Source: Actinomycetota bacterium (GTDB lineage Bacteria; Actinomycetota; Geothermincolia; Geothermincolales; RBG-13-55-18). From it: 64,000 nt of DNA. Below are positions 38,503-48,570 of the stretch, piece after piece. The notes under the pieces were generated by a model. The model had not been told where the DNA came from, did not search any database, and saw only the letters and a program-made list of their open reading frames with translations. The DNA lies in the NCBI GenBank assembly GCA_028697145.1, contig JAQVFR010000015.1, positions 1 through 64,000 of the forward strand. The letters run 5' to 3'. The first letter of the stretch is position 1. Each line of letters begins with the position of its first letter. The position numbers and the translations under genes are program-made.

Positions 38503-39759
38503 CTACGTCCCCATGTCCCAACTGCAGAGGTACTTCTCCTGCTCGCGGGTGAGGCAGTCTATCTCCACGCCCATGGAGGCCAGCTTGAGGCGGGCTATCT
38601 CCTCGTCCAATTCCACCGGCACGTCATATACCTGCCGCTCCAGGCCGTCATGGCACTCCTTCACGTACTCCACCACCAGGGCCTGGTTGGCGAAGGACAT
38701 ATCCATGACCGAGGCGGGGTGGCCTTCGGCGGCGGCCAGGTTGACCAGCCTGCCGTCGGCCAGGAGGTAGATCCTGCGCCCGTCTTTCAGCAGGAACTCC
38801 TCCACGTTCTCCCGCACCCTGCGCCTGGATTTAGCCATCTTCTCCAGTGCGGGGATGTCTATCTCCACGTTGAAGTGGCCGGAGTTGGCCAGGATGGCGC
38901 CGTCCTTCATCTTCTTGAAATGCTCCGCCCTGAGCACGTGGACATCGCCGGTGACGGTTATGAAGAGGTCGCCTTTCTCGGCAGCGGACACGCATCCCGA
39001 TACCTCGAATCCCTCCATCACCGCCTCCAGGGCCCGCAGGGGGTCCACCTCCACGACGATGACGTGGGCACCGAGCCCCCTGGCCCGTGAGGCCACCCCC
39101 CGGCCGCACATGCCGTAGCCGTAGACGACCACGCGCCTGCCCGCGAAGAGGACGTTGGTAGCGCGCATTATCCCGTCCAGTGTGGACTGGCCGGTGCCGT
39201 AACGGTTGTCGAAAAGGTGCTTGGTCTTGGCGTTGTTCACCGCGATCACCGGGTAGAGGAGCATGCCGTCCTCGGCCATGGCCCGCAGGCGGATGACCCC
39301 GGTGGTCGTCTCCTCCGCTCCCGCCCATACCTTCTGCGCCTGGTCCTTGCGCTTGGAATGGATGGTGGAGATGAGGTCCGCCCCGTCGTCCATGGTCACC
39401 TGGGGTTTTATATCCAGGACGGAATCTATATGGGAGTAGTAGGTCCTGTTGTTCTCCCCGCGGATGGCGAAGACGGATATCTTGTGGTGCTTGACCAGGG
39501 AAGCGGCCACGTCGTCCTGGGTCGAGAGGGGATTGGAGGCGCACAGGGCTACCTTCGCCCCGCCCGCCTTGAGGGTGATCATGAGGTTGGCGGTCTCCGT
39601 GGTCACGTGCAGGCAGGCTCCCACGCGCACTCCTGCCAGGGGCTTGTCCGCCGCGAAGCGCTCCCGGATCTGGCGCAGCACGGGCATGTCCCGCTCCGCC
39701 CACTCTATCCTCAGGCGCCCCTCGCTCGCGAGGGACAGGTCCTTTACGTCGTAGTCCAT
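38503..39759 (-). CDS. ahcY: adenosylhomocysteinase
   Basis: Hydrolyses S-adenosylhomocysteine to adenosine and homocysteine using bound NAD. 418 aa with [13 protein letters not shown], the catalytic Asp of DDGADLIST, the NAD-binding [18 protein letters not shown] near residue 218, and HFNVEID. The C-terminus LCSWDMGT takes the place of the usual KPDHYRY-type tail and is shorter, as in archaeal and thermophilic members. Activity fits with mtnA in the same gene group. Confidence 0.94.
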   Translation of the reverse strand: MDYDVKDLSLASEGRLRIEWAERDMPVLRQIRERFAADKPLAGVRVGACLHVTTETANLMITLKAGGAKVALCASNPLSTQDDVAASLVKHHKISVFAIRGENNRTYYSHIDSVLDIKPQVTMDDGADLISTIHSKRKDQAQKVWAGAEETTTGVIRLRAMAEDGMLLYPVIAVNNAKTKHLFDNRYGTGQSTLDGIMRATNVLFAGRRVVVYGYGMCGRGVASRARGLGAHVIVVEVDPLRALEAVMEGFEVSGCVSAAEKGDLFITVTGDVHVLRAEHFKKMKDGAILANSGHFNVEIDIPALEKMAKSRRRVRENVEEFLLKDGRRIYLLADGRLVNLAAAEGHPASVMDMSFANQALVVEYVKECHDGLERQVYDVPVELDEEIARLKLASMGVEIDCLTREQEKYLCSWDMGT

Positions 39760-39810
39760 TTCACGCTCCTTATCGGGTTGTATTCCGGCGTCCTCGTGCT
39801 ATGCGCGCGC

Positions 39811-40764
39811 TCACACGCGCTCGCGCCAGTAGTCGAGGAGGTCCTTTACGGTCTTCTCGAACGGTATCTCCGGCTTCCACCCCGTGGCGCGGTTGAACTT
39901 GCCGTAATCGCACAGCAGCAGTTCCACGTCCGAGGGCCGCATGCGTTCCGGCATCTGCCGCACCTCGATCTGGACGTCGCTCATGGAGAGGATGAGGTCG
40001 AGCAGCTCCTGTATGGTAATGGCCTTGCCGGACCCGAGGTTGTAGACCTCTCCCGGTTCGCCCTTCTCCAGGCTCAGCCAGTATGCGCGCACGATGTCAC
40101 GCACGTCGCTGAAATCTCGCCTGGCCTCGAGGTTCCCCACCTCGATCACCGGCTCCTTCTTCCCCTTCTCGATGAGGGCCACCTGGCGCGAGAAGTCGCT
40201 GGTGACGAAGACCTGGCCGCGCCGGGGGCCGGTGTGGTTAAAGGCGCGGGTGCGCACGGTGAAGATGCCGTAGCTCTTGTTGTACTGGTACGCCAGGTAA
40301 TCCTGGGCCACCTTGCTCACCGCGTAGGGGGAGAGGGGGCGCAGGGGGTTGTCCTCCTTGATGGGAGCCTCGTACTCGAACACCAGGCCGTATTCCTCGC
40401 TGGAGCCCGCCACCTGGATGCGGGTGTCGAGCTTCAGGTCGCGGATGGACTCGAGCAGGTTCAGCTCGGAGAGGATGTTGGTGGTGAGCGTCTCGGCCGG
40501 GGCCTTCCAGGAGGTGGGGACGAAGCTCTGCGCCGCCAGGTGGAAGATGTAGTCCGGCCTGACCTCCTCCAGTGCCTTCTTCACCGCGACGTTGTCACGC
40601 AGGTCGCAATCTAAGAGGTGGAGACGGTCCTCTATGTGCTCCACGTTGTCCATGCGCGACCTCCAGCGCACCGCGCCATAGACCTCGACGCCCTCCTTGC
40701 CCAAAGCGTATTCGGCCAGGTGGCTGCCCACGAAGCCGGTTATGCCGGTTATGAATATGCGCAA
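39811..40764 (-). CDS. NAD-dependent epimerase/dehydratase (GDP-mannose 4,6-dehydratase / GDP-6-deoxy-hexose reductase type)
   Basis: 317 aa extended SDR. Glycine motif GITGFVGSHLAEY at the N-terminus, FHLAAQSFVPTSW, and the catalytic SPYAVSK tyrosine-lysine pair; VTSDFSRQVALIE and NLEARRDFSDVRDIVRAY match GDP-sugar SDRs. TTG start at 40764 chosen because AAGGAGG lies just upstream. A second enzyme of the same type is at 42094-43062, so one may be the 4,6-dehydratase and the other the 4-reductase of a GDP-6-deoxyhexose pathway. Confidence 0.85.
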   Translation of the reverse strand: MRIFITGITGFVGSHLAEYALGKEGVEVYGAVRWRSRMDNVEHIEDRLHLLDCDLRDNVAVKKALEEVRPDYIFHLAAQSFVPTSWKAPAETLTTNILSELNLLESIRDLKLDTRIQVAGSSEEYGLVFEYEAPIKEDNPLRPLSPYAVSKVAQDYLAYQYNKSYGIFTVRTRAFNHTGPRRGQVFVTSDFSRQVALIEKGKKEPVIEVGNLEARRDFSDVRDIVRAYWLSLEKGEPGEVYNLGSGKAITIQELLDLILSMSDVQIEVRQMPERMRPSDVELLLCDYGKFNRATGWKPEIPFEKTVKDLLDYWRERV

Positions 40765-40860
40765 GTCCTTCCTCCTTGTCTCTCCGCGCGACGCGTCCAC
40801 CGCGGCGGCCTTTCTTCATCCGTCCATTATGCCTTGGTGATGCCCTCTTTTCCAGGGCGG

Positions 40861-41973
40861 TCAGAAGTGCAGGGTGGACGGCGGGATCTTCGCACGGGGC
40901 CATACCTTGATGCCGTGCTTGAGGTCGTTCCCGTCCTCGACCGTCACGCCTCCTCCCAGCACCGCCTGGTCCGAGACGTGGACGTTCTCCCCGACTCTCA
41001 CCCCGCTCGCCAGCACGCACTGCCGCAGCACGCTCTCCGCACCCACACGGCAGCCCTCGTGCAGCACCGCCCCCTCCAGGTGCGCGCCCTCGCCCACCTC
41101 GCAGCCGGGCCCCAGCACGCAGTTGCTGGAGACGGTGGCGTGGGGCGCGATGTGGCAGCCGGGGCCGATTACCGTGGGTCCGAACACCGCCGCCTCGGGG
41201 GAGACCTCCGCTCCTTCCTCCGCCCACACCGAAGGCTTGATCATCTCGCCGCTGAAATCGAAGGGCATCATGCGGGCCAGGATGTCGTAGTGCGCCTGCA
41301 GGTACTTGGCGGGGGTCCCTATGTCCATCCAGTAGGCGTCGCTGGGGAAACCGTACATGGGGATGCCGTCGTCCAGCAGACCCGGAAAGAGCTGCCGCTC
41401 GAAAGAGAAGCACTCCCCGTCCGGCACGCGGTCCAGGAGTTCGGGCTCCAGCACGTAGGTGCCGGCGTTGATGAGGTCGGTGATCACCTGGTCCCAGGAG
41501 GGCTTCTCGAGGAACTCCGCAATGCGCCCCCTGCGGTCCAGGGGGACCAGCCCGTACGCGGTGGGATCCTCGACCCGCGTCAGGTACAGGGTGGCCTTGC
41601 CCCCCTTCTCGCGGTGAAAGGCGATGAGGCTGGCGATATCGAGGTTGGTGAGCACGTCGCCGTTGAACACCAGGAAGGTGCCCGAGATATGGCGCTCGAC
41701 GTTTTTCACCGCCCCGCAGGTGTCGAGCGGCTCGTCCTCGGTGACGCAGGTGAGTTTGACCCCCAGGCGGCTGCCGTCGCCGAAATATTCCTCGAAGACC
41801 TCCGGCTTGTACGCCGTCGAGAGCACGATGTCCTTTATGCCGTGGCGGCGGCAGAGGTCTATCTGGAACTCCAGGAAAGGCCGGTTCATGAGGGGCAGCA
41901 TGGGTTTGGGCACGGTCAGGGTAAGGGGCCGCAGTCGCGTGCCCTGGCCTCCTACTAGTATCACTGCCTGCAT
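40861..41973 (-). CDS. sugar-1-phosphate nucleotidyltransferase with beta-helix domain
   Basis: 370 aa. MQAVILVGGQGTRLRPLTLTVPKPMLP signature region in two parts, FNGDVLTNLD, FLEKPSWDQV, and from about residue 250 hexapeptide repeats (GPTVIGPGCHIAPHATVS). Like the 35437-36561 protein it resembles GDP-mannose pyrophosphorylases; the two differ throughout and may act on different sugars. ATG 41973 was chosen for GGAGGT upstream. Confidence 0.85.
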   Translation of the reverse strand: MQAVILVGGQGTRLRPLTLTVPKPMLPLMNRPFLEFQIDLCRRHGIKDIVLSTAYKPEVFEEYFGDGSRLGVKLTCVTEDEPLDTCGAVKNVERHISGTFLVFNGDVLTNLDIASLIAFHREKGGKATLYLTRVEDPTAYGLVPLDRRGRIAEFLEKPSWDQVITDLINAGTYVLEPELLDRVPDGECFSFERQLFPGLLDDGIPMYGFPSDAYWMDIGTPAKYLQAHYDILARMMPFDFSGEMIKPSVWAEEGAEVSPEAAVFGPTVIGPGCHIAPHATVSSNCVLGPGCEVGEGAHLEGAVLHEGCRVGAESVLRQCVLASGVRVGENVHVSDQAVLGGGVTVEDGNDLKHGIKVWPRAKIPPSTLHF

Positions 41974-42093
41974 GCTCGGACCTCCCACATCTCAGGACTC
42001 GAGACCCTGTTCCGGATTCCAGGATATATTAAAATCAGCCCGTCAAATAATCAAACCCGCGATCGTCGCGGCCGCGCCGCCGCCGGCCCGGCC

Positions 42094-43062
42094 TCACGCC
42101 GTTTCCTGCCGGCCGAGCTCCTCGCGCCACCACCCGAGCACGTCCCCCAGGGTCTCCTCCAGGGAACGCTCCGGGGACCACCCCGTCACCTCCCGCATCT
42201 TGCCGTTGTCGCCCCGCAGCACCGGGATGTCCGACTTGCGCAGACGCTCGGGGTCCACATCCACCCTGATTGCCGCATCGCTCATGGACAGCAGCAGCTC
42301 CAGCACCTCAGCAATGGAACGGTCGCTTCCGCCGCAAACGTTGTAAGCCTCTCCCGGCTCTCCTTTTCTCAGCAGCAGCCAGTAGGCCCCCACCAGGTCG
42401 CGCACGTCGGAGAAGTCGCGCCTGGCCTCCAGGTTGCCCACGCGCATGACCGGCTCCCTCAACCCCGCCTCCACCTCGGCGATCTGGCGGGCGAAATCGG
42501 AGACGACGAACTCGGGCGACTGCCCCGGCCCTATCATGTTGAAGGCGCGGGTCACCACCGCCCTGGTGCCGTAGGCGTGATAGGAGAAGACGGCGTGGTA
42601 GTCCTGCATGACCTTGCTCAGGGCATAGGGGCTGGCCGGCCGCAGCGGGTGGTCCTCCCGGATGGGGAGTTCATCCTCCCCCACCCTGCCGTATTCCTCC
42701 GCCGAGCAGGCCACGTGCACCCTGGCGTCCAGCCCCGCCTCGCGCAGGGCGTCGAGGAGGTTGGCCTGGCCGGTGAGGGCGATGTCGTAGGTCAGCCGGG
42801 GGTCGTCCCAGGAACGGCGCACCGAGCTCTGGGCGGCGAGGTGAAAGACGTAGTCGGGCCGGAAACTTTCCACGTGAGAGAACATGCTTTCGCGGTCGAG
42901 GATGTCGCACTCCCCGTATGCGCAGCGGTCCCAGGGGCCGCCGCCTCGCGGTGGCTTGAGGTCCAGGCCCATCACCTCTGAGCCGCCCTCCTCCACCAGG
43001 AAAGACGCCAGGCAGCGGCCCACGAAACCGTCCGCCCCGGTGATGAGTACGCGCTCGGTCAT
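42094..43062 (-). CDS. NAD-dependent epimerase/dehydratase (GDP-mannose 4,6-dehydratase-like)
   Basis: 322 aa extended SDR: MTERVLITGADGFVGRCLA, FHLAAQSSVRRSW, SPYALSK, NLEARRDFSDVRDLVGAY. It is a paralogue of the 39811-40764 enzyme. ATGA overlap with the glycosyltransferase gene before it fixes the start at 43062; the longer frame upstream is a shadow. The likely product is a GDP-linked 6-deoxy sugar intermediate. Confidence 0.85.
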   Translation of the reverse strand: MTERVLITGADGFVGRCLASFLVEEGGSEVMGLDLKPPRGGGPWDRCAYGECDILDRESMFSHVESFRPDYVFHLAAQSSVRRSWDDPRLTYDIALTGQANLLDALREAGLDARVHVACSAEEYGRVGEDELPIREDHPLRPASPYALSKVMQDYHAVFSYHAYGTRAVVTRAFNMIGPGQSPEFVVSDFARQIAEVEAGLREPVMRVGNLEARRDFSDVRDLVGAYWLLLRKGEPGEAYNVCGGSDRSIAEVLELLLSMSDAAIRVDVDPERLRKSDIPVLRGDNGKMREVTGWSPERSLEETLGDVLGWWREELGRQETA

Positions 43063-43919
43063 ATACCGCTCCTCTTGGCGATCATGTCCGCGATGAGGCC
43101 GAGGACCAGGATCTGCAGGCCGCCCAGAAGCAGGATGACGGTGCTGGGAGCTATATGCCAGCTGAAGCGGACTATGTCCACGATCATCTTGCCGAGCCCG
43201 GTGAGCAGGAGGAGCAGCCCCAGCGGCAGGAATATCTTGAGCGGGCTGAACCAGGTCACGGTGCGGAAGATGGTCATGATATAGCTGCTGGTATCCCGGA
43301 TGGGGTGGAAGGTGGACTTGCCCTTGCGGGGATAGTAATCGATGGGAACGTACTTCACCGGGTGCCCGTTGTTGAGGAAGGCCAGGGTGATGGTGCTCAC
43401 CCACGAGTGCCCGCTAGGGAGCATGTGAAGGTACCGCAGGGCCGTCTCCTTGCGGATAGCCCTCATGCCCGAGTTGAGGTCCGGAATCTTCGCCCCGCTG
43501 ACGAATTCGGCCAGCTTGCGGATGAAGAACTTCGCCGGTACGCGCAGCACCTTCAGTGTCCCCTCCTCTTTCTGCCGCGCCCCCACCACCATCTCGCAGC
43601 TGTCCAGCTCCTCGACGAGGCGCGGGATGTCCTGCAGGGGATAGGTGCCGTCCCCGTCGGAGATGACCATTATCTCTCCCTGCGCCTTCTTGATGCCGGT
43701 GGTCCTCGCCCGCCCCCCGCCCATGTTGTAGGGGTGCCGCACCAGGGTGACCTCCGGGAAAGAGGCCGCTATCTCCGCTGTCCTGTCCCTGGAACAATCG
43801 TCGACCACGATTATCTCCCACTCCCAGTCCGTGGCCTTCAGGGTATCTATGGCCGTACGCAGGTCGCCCTCCAGGGCTTCCTCCTCGTTGAATACCGGCA
43901 GAACCAGGCTGACCTTCAA
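43059..43919 (-). CDS. GT2 glycosyltransferase, polyprenyl-phosphate sugar transferase type
   Basis: 286 aa. VSLVLPVFNEEEAL at the start, IIVVDDCSRD, and the metal-binding DGDGTYPLQDIP. Two C-terminal transmembrane segments (about 225-280) are typical of dolichyl/undecaprenyl-phosphate mannose or glucose synthases. The start is TTG at 43919: it has GGAGG 5 nt upstream and overlaps the preceding stop as TTGA. Confidence 0.88.
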   Translation of the reverse strand: MKVSLVLPVFNEEEALEGDLRTAIDTLKATDWEWEIIVVDDCSRDRTAEIAASFPEVTLVRHPYNMGGGRARTTGIKKAQGEIMVISDGDGTYPLQDIPRLVEELDSCEMVVGARQKEEGTLKVLRVPAKFFIRKLAEFVSGAKIPDLNSGMRAIRKETALRYLHMLPSGHSWVSTITLAFLNNGHPVKYVPIDYYPRKGKSTFHPIRDTSSYIMTIFRTVTWFSPLKIFLPLGLLLLLTGLGKMIVDIVRFSWHIAPSTVILLLGGLQILVLGLIADMIAKRSGI

Positions 43920-44311
43920 ATTAACCTCCAAGCCTGCAGCAGCGGAATACGCCGATCTTTTACAGCACGTAACATTCTAATGAATGGCATTATCCCGGTC
44001 AAAAAGCGAGGACTTGTCACGATTATATACAAAAACGCGTAGAGCGGGATGAGGTATTTTTTGCCGAATTGGATGCGGATGGTCGCCACGAAGATCGTCA
44101 GGAAAAAGATCGGCACGACCACGAACAGGTCGTTCATCCGTATCCTCCTCCAGGGGAAGAAGATCGACGCCAGCGCGAGGAGGGCGAGGACCCCCGGGGG
44201 TGTTTTTAGAAAGAACGCCTCCGTGGGAAGTGTGATGATCAACATGAAAGCGAGTATCACTGCTACCGCGATCCGTCTCAAGACGGTTTTCCTGAAGCTG
44301 ATGAACTTCAT
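43916..44311 (-). CDS. small membrane protein, unknown
   Basis: 131 aa, three to four hydrophobic helices between basic stretches; no recognised family. It lies between a methyltransferase and a lipid-linked sugar synthase gene and is translationally coupled to the latter, so a role in glycolipid formation or transfer is likely but unproven. Confidence 0.7.
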   Translation of the reverse strand: MKFISFRKTVLRRIAVAVILAFMLIITLPTEAFFLKTPPGVLALLALASIFFPWRRIRMNDLFVVVPIFFLTIFVATIRIQFGKKYLIPLYAFLYIIVTSPRFLTGIMPFIRMLRAVKDRRIPLLQAWRLI

Positions 44312-44346
44312 GGCTTTACCTCGGCTCTTTCGGAAACCTCCGGAGC

Positions 44347-44964
44347 CTAGGCAATATGCTCGTGGCGGGACTTCTCCAGGATGAAGAACCTGTGATATGG
44401 ATGTTCGAAGATCCTGTAAGTACTCGTTATCGAAAATCCCGCTGTTTCCATTTCATGAATGATCTTCCTCAGCGGGTATCCCTTCGCTCCGATCTCCCAT
44501 TTATGATATGCGTCGAGCTCGATGCCCCTGACTCTCGGGGCGGAGACCAGATACTTCTTCTCACTGATACCCGGCACGTTAAACAGGAGCTTTATCGCCC
44601 TGCTCTGATCCGGCAGGGAGATGACCGTGCTTCTGCCGCACACCCTGTATATCTCGGAAAGCGCGGCGCTGAAGCTATCGTATGCGATGTGCTCCAGGAC
44701 CTCGTAGCAGGCGACGACATCGAACGCGCCGTCGTCGAGCGGCATATCCAGCACGCCCGCCACGATGTCGGGGGACAGTTCCTCCCTGATATCCAGGGTG
44801 GTGACATTCAGACCCCTGTTTCTCAGGTAATTGGACACCATGCCATTGCCGATCCCGATCTCCAATACGTTTGATGGGACGAGCCGGAGTATCTCGTTTA
44901 TCTGATACCAGTAGCTGATGAATCTTCTCTTGTTATCGTAGCTGTGATCGAAATACCCGCTCAC
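44347..44964 (-). CDS. class I SAM-dependent methyltransferase
   Basis: 205 aa. Motif I VLEIGIGNGMVSNYLR near residue 36, DMPLDDGAFDVVACYEVLEH as motifs III/IV. Starts with GTG after GGAGGGAATCC. Probably methylates a sugar or lipid intermediate of the locus; the acceptor is unknown. Confidence 0.85.
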   Translation of the reverse strand: MSGYFDHSYDNKRRFISYWYQINEILRLVPSNVLEIGIGNGMVSNYLRNRGLNVTTLDIREELSPDIVAGVLDMPLDDGAFDVVACYEVLEHIAYDSFSAALSEIYRVCGRSTVISLPDQSRAIKLLFNVPGISEKKYLVSAPRVRGIELDAYHKWEIGAKGYPLRKIIHEMETAGFSITSTYRIFEHPYHRFFILEKSRHEHIA

Positions 44965-45088
44965 GGATTCCCTCCGGCACGCGCGATGACCTCGCCTGGC
45001 TGCATATCCAATCCAGTATAATACGTACTATCGCTTCAGGTAAGCTGGAGCCGGAGAAACTCATAAACCACTCTGGGGAGGCCTCGCC

Positions 45089-46948
45089 ATGGCTGGATTC
45101 GCCGGGTTTTCGGGACGGGCAGGCGGTGCGCTCGATTGCGAGCGGGCGGCCGCGGCCCTCTCTTTTACCGGTCGTGAGGTCTTGTCCCGCGTATCCTCCC
45201 GGGGGTTTTCCGGGGCCGCGTTAACGCATGCCGGGGAAGCCGCGAGGCTCTCGCCGATCTTCGTGGGCGATGGCGTCACCCTGATGCTGGACGGATACAT
45301 CACGGCGATCGAGGGATACCGGGAGGTCCCTGGGGGCGCCGCCCTTGCCGTCTGCGCGAGCTTCTACAGGGAGGAGGGGCCGGGGTTCGCGAGGCGGTTG
45401 AACGGCTCATTCGCGCTGGCGATCCGGGACGACGTCGAGGACGTGTTCCATCTTATCGCCGACCGCATTGGCAGCAGAAACGTCTATTATCGCTTGAGCC
45501 CCGGTCTCCTCGCGTTCGCGACACGGCTGGAAGCGATCAGGCGCGTGGACCCATCGGCCGCGGACAGGGTCAGGGAATCTGCCCTAGCCGAGTTCCTCTC
45601 GCTGGGCCGGCTCGTCGACGGCTGCCTGCTCGAAGGAGTCGACCTCGTGCCCGCCGCGCATGCGCTCACCTATGATGGTCAGACCCTGAAGGTACGGCGA
45701 TACTGGTCGCCCATCTTCTCTTACGAATCCGACCGGCTTGATCTGGAGACGAACGCCCGCCGCCTGGCCGGAGCGATTGGTGAAGCGGTGCGGGAATCCG
45801 TATGCGGCTGGGGAAAAGCGGGCCTGCTGCTCAGCGGCGGCCTCGATTCCAGGCTGGTGCTCCCCTTTCTCGACGGCCGGAAAACCACCTGTTACACCGT
45901 CTGCGACCGCCGCAACCTGGAGACGCGGGTGGCGGAGTGGGCCGCGAAGCGTGTGGGGGCCGTCCACGTGAAGCTGTGGAGGGGGGCGAGCCACTATATT
46001 GACATGGTGCCTGATGCGTCCCGCGTCTGCGAGGGAAGCTCCGAATATTTCCACGCTCATCTCGAGGGCCTATGGGATCGCTTCGGCCGCGACGAAGACC
46101 GCGTGCTCCTGTCCGGCTATGCGATGAATTCTCTGCTCAGGTCGTACTTCATGCCCTACCTCGGAGCCCTGCAAGGCACACGGACGGACCACAACGAGAC
46201 GTTCAGGAGTGTGCAGAGCGTGCGTTCCTTCGAAGAAAAGATCCTGAAGATACTGGTCCCTTCCGGGGACGCCCAGGCGGTCGTGGCGCCGGGATTGCGT
46301 CAGGATGTCCGCGCATACACCCTGGAGGCGGTCAAGCGTTTTGCCGCAAGGCACGTCGACTTTATCGCGTCGCCGCTGGACCTGTTCGAGCTGTACGTGT
46401 TCCACCATATAGCCCTGGGCCGCACCCATCCCTTCCTGGAGTCTCTGCGGCAACGCCTCCCGGAGCGCTGCCCGGTTTTCGACGAGCGCCTCGTTGCGAT
46501 CGCCCTTTCGACGCCCCCGGAACAGAGGTTCGATTCGCGGGTCTTCAGGCAGGCCTTGATGTTGACGGACCCGCGGCTAGCGCTCCTCATAGACGCGAAC
46601 ACCTGCGTTCCCGCCGTGGTGGGAGGCAATGCCGCCGTGCGTGGCAAAAAGGCTCTGCGGTTCGTCGAGCGCGTCCCCAACGCGGTCAGGAAACGGCTCC
46701 CCCGCTCCGGCACGCTGTGGCTGCAGAAGGCCAGCTCCTGGCACGATCTCGGCGCCCTGTGGAGATGGAGCGATCTCTGGAAAAGGCTGGACGACCTGCT
46801 TGCGGACGAGGCGGCGATGCGCGACGAGTTGCTGAGCGCGGACGGGGTCAGGGAGCTGCTGAGGAGGCACCTGGACGGGAAAGGCTATCATCAGAGCATA
46901 TTTTCGAGGGTCCTCTCTTTCCTCGAGTGGAGGCGCTCTTGTCCTTGA
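45089..46948 (+). CDS. asparagine synthetase-like protein lacking the glutaminase cysteine
   Basis: 619 aa with the two-domain asparagine synthetase layout: an N-terminal Ntn-like domain, then the ATP-pyrophosphatase domain with LLLSGGLDSRLVLPF near residue 250. The family's nucleophile Cys2 (MCGI...) is replaced (MAGFAGF), so glutamine hydrolysis should be absent; the enzyme may use ammonia or an amine, or form an amide on another substrate as beta-lactam-synthetase relatives do. GGGGAGG precedes the ATG. It is the only plus-strand gene in this part of the surface locus. Confidence 0.8.
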   Translation: MAGFAGFSGRAGGALDCERAAAALSFTGREVLSRVSSRGFSGAALTHAGEAARLSPIFVGDGVTLMLDGYITAIEGYREVPGGAALAVCASFYREEGPGFARRLNGSFALAIRDDVEDVFHLIADRIGSRNVYYRLSPGLLAFATRLEAIRRVDPSAADRVRESALAEFLSLGRLVDGCLLEGVDLVPAAHALTYDGQTLKVRRYWSPIFSYESDRLDLETNARRLAGAIGEAVRESVCGWGKAGLLLSGGLDSRLVLPFLDGRKTTCYTVCDRRNLETRVAEWAAKRVGAVHVKLWRGASHYIDMVPDASRVCEGSSEYFHAHLEGLWDRFGRDEDRVLLSGYAMNSLLRSYFMPYLGALQGTRTDHNETFRSVQSVRSFEEKILKILVPSGDAQAVVAPGLRQDVRAYTLEAVKRFAARHVDFIASPLDLFELYVFHHIALGRTHPFLESLRQRLPERCPVFDERLVAIALSTPPEQRFDSRVFRQALMLTDPRLALLIDANTCVPAVVGGNAAVRGKKALRFVERVPNAVRKRLPRSGTLWLQKASSWHDLGALWRWSDLWKRLDDLLADEAAMRDELLSADGVRELLRRHLDGKGYHQSIFSRVLSFLEWRRSCP

Positions 46949-47038
46949 GCGTGCCCGCGCTCCACGTCAACGGCGAGGCCGTCCCCGCATCCCCGCTATC
47001 TCCAGCGAAGCTCCCGTTCCCGCTGGGCATGCGCCCGG

Positions 47039-48487
47039 CTACCTCCTCCACAACAACCGCCAGTACTCCTTGAACAGGTCGCGCTCGAAGATGGCCAGAA
47101 AAGCCGCGTACAGTGACAGGCCGAAGACAACCAGTACAGCGAAGAGGGCGATACCGTTTGCCACGATTTCCTCGAGCAGCAGGCTGGCCGCATATGTCGC
47201 CGCCGCTACGATGGCGTTGGCGATGAGAGGGCGGGCGAGTGTCGCGAGGTATTCCGCGGGCTTTAATCCGATGACGCGGTTCAGGATCCATAACGCCAGG
47301 ATGAAGGATATGAAGGTCAAGCCGTTTTCCAGCCATGCGATCACGAAGACACCATATGAGACGAATATCCAGAAGACCACGGTGTTGACGACGGCGCCGT
47401 AGAGGTTCCAGTAAAAGCCCATGTCCGTTCTCCCCTTCGCGTACAGGATGGAGCCGATGGGGTTGATGAGCGCTCTCAACACACCGAGGATAACCAGTAT
47501 CTGGATGAGGGGTATCGCCTGATTCCACTTCTCCCCGAACAGGGCGGGGATGAAGATATGGGTCGTGGCCGCTATGAGGGCGAGTACGGGGAAGGTGAGC
47601 AGGGCCACCACTTTCGACAGCTCATAATAACCTTTGCGCAGCACGGCGTTGTCTTCCTGCTTCTTCGCGAAGACGGGGAAGGCGACCCTCACCAGGATCG
47701 GGTTTATCTTCAGGAAAGGCTCGACGACCATCTGGTAGGCGATCATGTAAATGCCCAGTATCTCGCCGCCAAGAAACCTGCCGAGGATTATGTAGTCAAT
47801 GTTCGCATAATAGAAGTTCAGGAGCCGCTCCCCCATGTTGAACAGCCCGAAACGGATGAAACCCCTCAGGTCCTTCCACCTGAAATGCACGTGGGGGTGC
47901 CAGTTCTTCCAGCCGACGACGACAAGCAGGGCAGCGCGGACTATGATATCGACGACCGAGCCCCACACGAGCGCATAGACCCCCCCATCCATCAACGCGG
48001 CTGATACCGCCACTATTGCCCCGACCACCGTGGCGATGATCTCTATCTTTGCAAGACGGCTGAAGAGAAGCTCTTTCTGCAGCATCATCTGGAACGGCAT
48101 GCCGGTCGATGAAACGAGGAATATCGGGGAGATCCACAGGACCAGGTCGTATAGGCGGGGTTCGTGATAGAAGAACACTACGAGCGGAGCTGCCGCTATC
48201 ACCAGGCCGGTGACGATTATCCCGGTCAGTATGTTGAACCAGTAGATGCTGGATAGCTCGTCGTCGCTGGCGTCCTGCTTCCATATGATAGAAAGGCTGA
48301 TGCCCATGTCCGAAAAAGCCTGTCCCAATCCGATGAGCACCGTCAGCATGGCCATCAGGCCGAAATCGTCCGGAACGAGCAGGCGCGCCAGGATTATGGT
48401 CCTGATATATTTCGCCGCCGTCACGGCAAGGGTCGACGTCGCGGTCCACTTTACCCCATCGACGGCCTGGGCTTTCAGGGTCGTCAT
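47039..48487 (-). CDS. polysaccharide flippase, Wzx/MOP superfamily
   Basis: 482 aa, about twelve to fourteen hydrophobic segments. The start (AVDGVKWTATSTLAVTAAKYIRTIILARLLVPDDFGLMAM split over two motifs) is typical of the PST family that moves lipid-linked repeat units across the membrane. It lies among the glycosyltransferase genes whose product it would export. Confidence 0.9.
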   Translation of the reverse strand: MTTLKAQAVDGVKWTATSTLAVTAAKYIRTIILARLLVPDDFGLMAMLTVLIGLGQAFSDMGISLSIIWKQDASDDELSSIYWFNILTGIIVTGLVIAAAPLVVFFYHEPRLYDLVLWISPIFLVSSTGMPFQMMLQKELLFSRLAKIEIIATVVGAIVAVSAALMDGGVYALVWGSVVDIIVRAALLVVVGWKNWHPHVHFRWKDLRGFIRFGLFNMGERLLNFYYANIDYIILGRFLGGEILGIYMIAYQMVVEPFLKINPILVRVAFPVFAKKQEDNAVLRKGYYELSKVVALLTFPVLALIAATTHIFIPALFGEKWNQAIPLIQILVILGVLRALINPIGSILYAKGRTDMGFYWNLYGAVVNTVVFWIFVSYGVFVIAWLENGLTFISFILALWILNRVIGLKPAEYLATLARPLIANAIVAAATYAASLLLEEIVANGIALFAVLVVFGLSLYAAFLAIFERDLFKEYWRLLWRR

Positions 48488-48570
48488 CTATTTCACCACT
48501 TCATCGTGTAAATGGTGGAGCAGCGGGATAGACCGGTTTAACTGGCGGGTTGTCATCCCGGGATATCCTC

